Shown here: positions 60,302 to 64,000 of the stretch, piece by piece | How the letters are laid out: each line of letters begins with the position of its first letter | Position numbering within the stretch: the first letter of the stretch is position 1 | NCBI GenBank assembly: GCA_963840975.1 | Contig: CAWJBC010000007.1 | Location: 57,914 to 121,913 of the forward strand | Source: JAADJA01 sp963840975 | GTDB lineage: Bacteria > Bacteroidota > Bacteroidia > Bacteroidales > JAADJA01 | DNA length: 64,000 nt | Direction of reading: 5' to 3' | Notes under the pieces: generated by a model | The model's database searches: none | The model's input: only the letters and a program-made list of their open reading frames with translations | What the model was told of the DNA's origin: nothing | Position numbers and translations under genes: made by a program

Positions 60302-61537
60302 CTACTTAATAATCTTATCCAAAACCTCCTTTGCCGCTGTTTTATAAACCACGAATGCGATGATTTTCAATTTCACATAATCTTCGCTTAGAAAGCGATA
60401 GCCTTTGGGTTCGGCATCAAATCCTCCTGCTCCTGAGTCTTTGATCATGAACCAGGTTTTACCGTCTTTCAAGTGGTAACCAACAAGATGAATACAATGA
60501 TCGTCGAAAGTGGTTTGATTGTTAAGGCGGTATTCCCTTGAATCCTCGTCAATATAATCAGAAGGAATATCAAAAGTCGGAACAATCCCGACTTTGGCAA
60601 ACCTGTCGTAACCCGGTTCGCTCACATCGCCGCAAATGCTAACCGTGTAACCATTTTTGATGCTGTTTTTGAGGGTGGAAATAAAATCATCGAGGTGAAT
60701 GTTATAATAGTTCTTACAATGCCACCAGTTATCCGGTTCCATCAATTCACCTTTCTGGTTGTAGGTTTGCGATTTTGTGGACATAAAGCTGTAATAATCC
60801 ATAGGTTTCAGCTGAAGCACTTTGTCGGCGTACTCCTGAGGGGTATATGCTGCATCTTTCACCATAACAGTTTGTGGAGGTTCACCCATATAAAAATTCA
60901 GTATGTTTTTGATGGTCGAAACAATGGTTTCTTCATTCCAGGCTTTCTGTTCTTTCACTAGTTTTAAATATGTACTCATTTCCTTTTCCATTGCTTCATG
61001 GTCATGGAACTTTTGACCTTTAAGCATACCAGAGTAGGCTGCAACCGGCACAGCGCCGTAAAGTCTTATGTTTTTCAGAACGGCGTTGGCTTCCGAACCT
61101 TCGGCAAAATACATTTCGCCACGGGTTTTTACAAAATACTTAGCTCTTTCGACATATTCCCAGTAAACAAAGTACATTTCGGAAAGCTTTATCTTATTTC
61201 CCGTGATCCTGAAAATTTCCGACTCCATGTAGGAAGTGGATGCAAAACTCCAGCAGGTTCCCGTTCTGCCTTGCGATACAGGAGGGTTGTGCCAATATTG
61301 CGTATAGTCTTTCAGGTTGGTTGGAAATTCTCTCCCTGTAAAGTCAACAACAGGGTAATTTTTAGTCTCCTGTGTTTCTTCTTTGAGATCAAAATCATCA
61401 ATGCCTTTCAGGATCGAATCCTGGTAAAATCCGTTTTGAGCCTCTTTGTAAATCATTTTATCTTTTTGCAAATTTACCTGAGAATAGAGGGCAGCAGTGA
61501 TTACTAAAGTAGCCAGAGAAACAATTAGCCTTTTCAT
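60302..61537 (-). CDS. C1-family (papain-fold, bleomycin hydrolase-like) secreted cysteine peptidase
   Basis: A 411-residue protein with a signal peptide (LATLVITAALYSQ). The catalytic Cys is C95 in SQGRTGTCWSFAS and the catalytic His in DDHCIHLVGYH (near 358). The position of the usual Asn (in NSW) reads IKDSGAGGF, so it is an Asp. This substitution is seen in Bacteroidetes aminopeptidase-C-like enzymes. It likely acts in the periplasm or outside the cell as an aminopeptidase or peptide hydrolase. Confidence 0.88.
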   Translation of the reverse strand: MKRLIVSLATLVITAALYSQVNLQKDKMIYKEAQNGFYQDSILKGIDDFDLKEETQETKNYPVVDFTGREFPTNLKDYTQYWHNPPVSQGRTGTCWSFASTSYMESEIFRITGNKIKLSEMYFVYWEYVERAKYFVKTRGEMYFAEGSEANAVLKNIRLYGAVPVAAYSGMLKGQKFHDHEAMEKEMSTYLKLVKEQKAWNEETIVSTIKNILNFYMGEPPQTVMVKDAAYTPQEYADKVLQLKPMDYYSFMSTKSQTYNQKGELMEPDNWWHCKNYYNIHLDDFISTLKNSIKNGYTVSICGDVSEPGYDRFAKVGIVPTFDIPSDYIDEDSREYRLNNQTTFDDHCIHLVGYHLKDGKTWFMIKDSGAGGFDAEPKGYRFLSEDYVKLKIIAFVVYKTAAKEVLDKIIK

Positions 61538-61780
61538 GCGATTATTTATTTAAAACAAGAAATATGATGGGATAAAATTACAATAAATATTGAACCCGAA
61601 TCTGATATGTGCGCATACGAACAAATTATAAAGTTATCGAACACTAATTTAAATTTAATTCAAATAGCATAACTTCAAAAAGATTTGTAATACAATATGT
61701 TAGATATTTTGGCACGATAGTAGAACCTGAATAAGCAACCGATTTAAACATGATGATAATGACAAAAATAAATTTAAACC

Positions 61781-62278
61781 ATGAAAACTCTAAAACTTGT
61801 TACACTCGTATTCGCAATTGCCTTCTCGAATATTGCTTTTGCCCGCACTACATTTGATCTTCCTGCGGAAACCAACTACATCAACCTGACGGATAATCTT
61901 CAGGTGATGACGCCCATCAAACTTTCGCATGACCTGTTCAATACAACCCCGGCGATTTCATTTCCATCAAAAGAAGATACCATTGTGATTGATCTGCAGG
62001 AGGTGGTGATAACACAGGGATTTCCGGAGGCTTCGCACGACTGCCTTCAGCGGCAGGTTTCCTATCCTGAATTTGCAAAGAGAGAGCATTTGCAGGGAGT
62101 TGTTGCCGTTACAATGCGGTTCAACAGGGAAGGAAATGTCGAGATACTCGATTCGTTCGGCAGCGACCCAAGACTGGAAAGCTATGTACACAACAAACTA
62201 TCCAACATTCATTTGAAAGATTGCGCCGTACAGATGAACAAACCCTACAACCTGAAGTTCTCTTTCAGGATGATATAA
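61781..62278 (+). CDS. TonB C-terminal-domain-like secreted protein
   Basis: A 165-residue exported protein with a signal peptide (VTLVFAIAFSNIAFA). The C-terminal ~85 residues (YPEFAKREHLQGVVAVTMRFNREGNVEILDSFG) match the TonB C-terminal/energy-transducer domain. Unlike TonB proper it has no proline-rich spanning region or N-terminal membrane anchor, so it is not a complete energy transducer. It may bind a cell-wall or outer-membrane partner. A terminator follows. Confidence 0.82.
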   Translation: MKTLKLVTLVFAIAFSNIAFARTTFDLPAETNYINLTDNLQVMTPIKLSHDLFNTTPAISFPSKEDTIVIDLQEVVITQGFPEASHDCLQRQVSYPEFAKREHLQGVVAVTMRFNREGNVEILDSFGSDPRLESYVHNKLSNIHLKDCAVQMNKPYNLKFSFRMI

Positions 62279-62320
62279 AAGCTATCTATCCCCCTATATA
62301 TTTCTCTTCATGATCATTTT

Positions 62321-62348
62321 CCCCCCAGCTTCTTTTGGGGGGTTTTTT
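62321..62348 (+). terminator. Rho-independent terminator
   Basis: CCCCCC, a ten-base loop and GGGGGG followed by eight T (62343 onward). It lies 43 bases downstream of the TonB-C-like gene and is oriented to stop plus-strand transcription. Confidence 0.88.
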
Positions 62349-62433
62349 TTGTCATGATTTTTAAAAGATGCTTATCTTTGATTCACCAATTATCCTTTTA
62401 ATAAAATGATATTAATTTTAAATAACAAGGCTT

Positions 62434-62827
62434 ATGAAAGAGATCTACTTCAATCCGGGTGGCGAAAGGCTAAAGAATAGCGCTTGAGTTCTTCGGGATG
62501 ATTGCCGCAGCTTACGCCATCAAACTTTCGGAAAAAGACAGCAACAAACCTGTTTTTTATCATACCGGCGATAACCTGAACGCCGAAGACGATCAGTATG
62601 ACCTACCCGCACCCGCAAGTGAGAATGATGGCAGGATATTGAGATTTAGCACTGAGTTTTATGGACTTGATCCAATTAATTTCAAAGAATACAATATTGT
62701 GATCAATGTCTTTCAGGGGGATCAGTTTTTGGGCAGCCAAAATGATAAAGGCGCGGTAACAGGCATCACACAGTCGTCACTTCAATTTGTCAAACTTATT
62801 GCTAACCTTCAAAATCCGGATGTATGA
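62434..62827 (+). pseudogene. Hypothetical short protein, frameshifted
   Basis: The start at 62434 reads KEIYFNPGGERLKNS and then meets a UGA. One base downstream another frame continues as ALEFFGMIAAAYAIKLSEKDSNK and runs to 62827. The fused product would have about 130 residues. The UGA read as Sec leads only to a short, unrelated tail, so a one-base change near 62476 is the better explanation. The family is not recognised. Its stop overlaps the next start (ATGA at 62824), so the two genes form a unit. Confidence 0.6.
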
Positions 62828-63966
62828 AAACGAAATTCGCAATGATATCAATTTTGCTGGGGCTACTCCTTCAGCAGGGATTTTCGCAGGATGCAGCCTC
62901 CGTAGGCGGTGATCCCATCGGGCAGCATAAATTGAATTTCGCCGTACCCGACCTGCCGGCATTCAAAGCTTTAGGCTCGGAACCCAGCGCCATCCTCCGT
63001 CCTTCGACACCGGAGGCTTTTTCGCTGATCTTTTCGGAATTCTACAATGGGAACAACATTAGCCTTCCCGCCAACTTTGCAGCTGAAATTGCACCCTGGA
63101 TTTTAGCGAAATCAAATAAAATTACCCTCTCGGATTACCATGATCATGCGATGCTGTATAGTTCAAGGCTTTCAATTGGTACAAGCCGCGACAGTGCGAA
63201 CAACTATAATTTCGCCGTTGGATTGCGTTTTTCGGTGATTGACAAGGGTGACCTAAAGAATGATCCTGTTTTTCTTGCGATGCTGATTGATAAACTAAAG
63301 AATCACCTTGCTGAGAAAGAGAAGATCAGGGATCAGTACCTCTTTGACAATGATATTACTGAGGAAGAATATGCCAACCATCCGGAATTGGTTGAGGGGG
63401 AGGTTGCCAAACTGATGCAGGGCGATATTGATAAGGAAATTGAAACCATGAAAAAGCTGTACAAGGAGGTGAACTGGAACCGTGAAAAAATGGATATTGC
63501 TTTTGCAACCGTAGGTTATGCGACGGATTCCCTTGGGAGCAACATGGGGTTCAGGTCGTTCGATGGATGGATTTCGTACGCTTTGCCTGTGTTCAGGATG
63601 AAGGCAAAGAATGAAACGGCTGAACCCACGCTGAAGAAATATGCCGGACAGTTGCTCCTGGGTGGCAACATCAAAGCGTATGAAAGCCGGCTGGACCAGA
63701 AAACCTATTTCAATGCTTTCGTGAATACGAGGCTGTACGCCGGAACGAACAGGATAAAGGGATTTGGAGAGCTTCAGTACAGCTATCTCCAGTTTGAGGA
63801 ATCGAATCACCTGCTGATGACGCTGGGAGGAGAGATCAACCCGGTGGATGGCATCTGGCTGGAGTTCTATGCGGGTATGGAGCGAAACACAAACCTTAAT
63901 ATCAACAGTTCGGTTGCACGGTTCAACCTGCGGTTCACTATTCCGGAGAAGTTTAATCTCTTCTAA
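62824..63966 (+). CDS. Secreted protein of unknown function, outer-membrane-like
   Basis: A 380-residue exported protein with a signal peptide (SILLGLLLQQGFSQ). The mature part is beta-rich with amphipathic strands (YNFAVGLRFSVID, QLLLGGNIKAYESRL, GFGELQYSYLQFEES, ARFNLRFTIPEKF) typical of outer-membrane barrels. A helical insert of about 90 residues (LKNHLAEKEKIRDQYLFDND) lies inside. It is coupled to the frameshifted gene at 62434. Function is unknown. Confidence 0.65.
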   Translation: MKTKFAMISILLGLLLQQGFSQDAASVGGDPIGQHKLNFAVPDLPAFKALGSEPSAILRPSTPEAFSLIFSEFYNGNNISLPANFAAEIAPWILAKSNKITLSDYHDHAMLYSSRLSIGTSRDSANNYNFAVGLRFSVIDKGDLKNDPVFLAMLIDKLKNHLAEKEKIRDQYLFDNDITEEEYANHPELVEGEVAKLMQGDIDKEIETMKKLYKEVNWNREKMDIAFATVGYATDSLGSNMGFRSFDGWISYALPVFRMKAKNETAEPTLKKYAGQLLLGGNIKAYESRLDQKTYFNAFVNTRLYAGTNRIKGFGELQYSYLQFEESNHLLMTLGGEINPVDGIWLEFYAGMERNTNLNINSSVARFNLRFTIPEKFNLF

Positions 63967-64000
63967 CCCAATACACGGGAGCATGGAGCAGGGAGTCAGG

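Noticed and set aside
62434..62490. UGA in the gene at 62434 as Sec
   Set aside because: Readthrough gives a short unrelated tail ending soon after. The other frame carries the conserved-looking sequence.

Overview
The window looks like a chromosome segment of a Bacteroidetes bacterium, probably from the Bacteroidales/Marinilabiliales side (inference). The evidence is at least five secreted proteins with type IX secretion (T9SS) C-terminal sorting domains, promoters of the TAnnTTTG type, a dialkylresorcinol/flexirubin-like gene cluster, DUF4369/TlpA-type thioredoxins and FISUMP-domain proteins. Base composition is AT-rich, and gene strand switches often.

Layout. 1-11154: a secreted thioredoxin, a DUF1801 protein, a DEAD-box helicase, thymidylate kinase, a YyaL-like thioredoxin-domain protein, a T9SS cargo protein and an EamA permease. 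Two copies of an intergenic repeat lie here, one of them split by a 142-bp MITE-like element. 11231-18919 (minus strand): a complete selenocysteine (Sec) module with selD, a yedF-like gene, selB, selA (interrupted by a one-base frameshift) and tRNA-Sec. Next to it is a secreted T9SS protein whose reading frame runs through one UGA codon followed by a textbook bacterial SECIS hairpin. I regard this as a candidate undescribed selenoprotein with a CxxU motif. 19091-20564: an SDR protein and a damaged toxin-antitoxin pair.

20808-26879 is a tight plus-strand operon: XRE-cupin regulator, KamA-like radical SAM aminomutase, two CoA-transferase subunits, a class III (beta-amino-acid type) aminotransferase and a 3-oxoadipyl-CoA-type thiolase. 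Together these spell a plausible pathway: alpha-amino acid to beta-amino acid to beta-keto acid to beta-ketoacyl-CoA to acetyl-CoA plus acyl-CoA. 27611-37034: nucleotide-sugar genes (dTDP-rhamnose, UDP-glucuronate, UDP-xylose), a deaminase, Aat, a FolD-like protein without its catalytic lysine, a YiiX-type hydrolase, an Lgt-like membrane domain fused to a predicted beta-barrel, and a rhomboid protease.

38762-48639 (minus strand) is a compact DarA/DarB polyketide-type cluster with ACP, two ketosynthases, a hotdog dehydratase, a BtrH-like acyltransferase and an ABC exporter. A REP-associated transposase (RAYT) with a 234-bp tandem duplication interrupts it. 48945-63966: large secreted LamG and CotH proteins, a sigma-54 response regulator, membrane and lipoprotein pairs of unknown role, a C1-family peptidase, a TonB-C-like protein and a two-gene unit of unknown function.

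Four genes (selA, a four-helix-bundle gene, a ParE-like toxin and the gene at 62434) each need a single-base correction to restore the family reading frame. This may reflect sequence error rather than biology, and it matters when judging selA.
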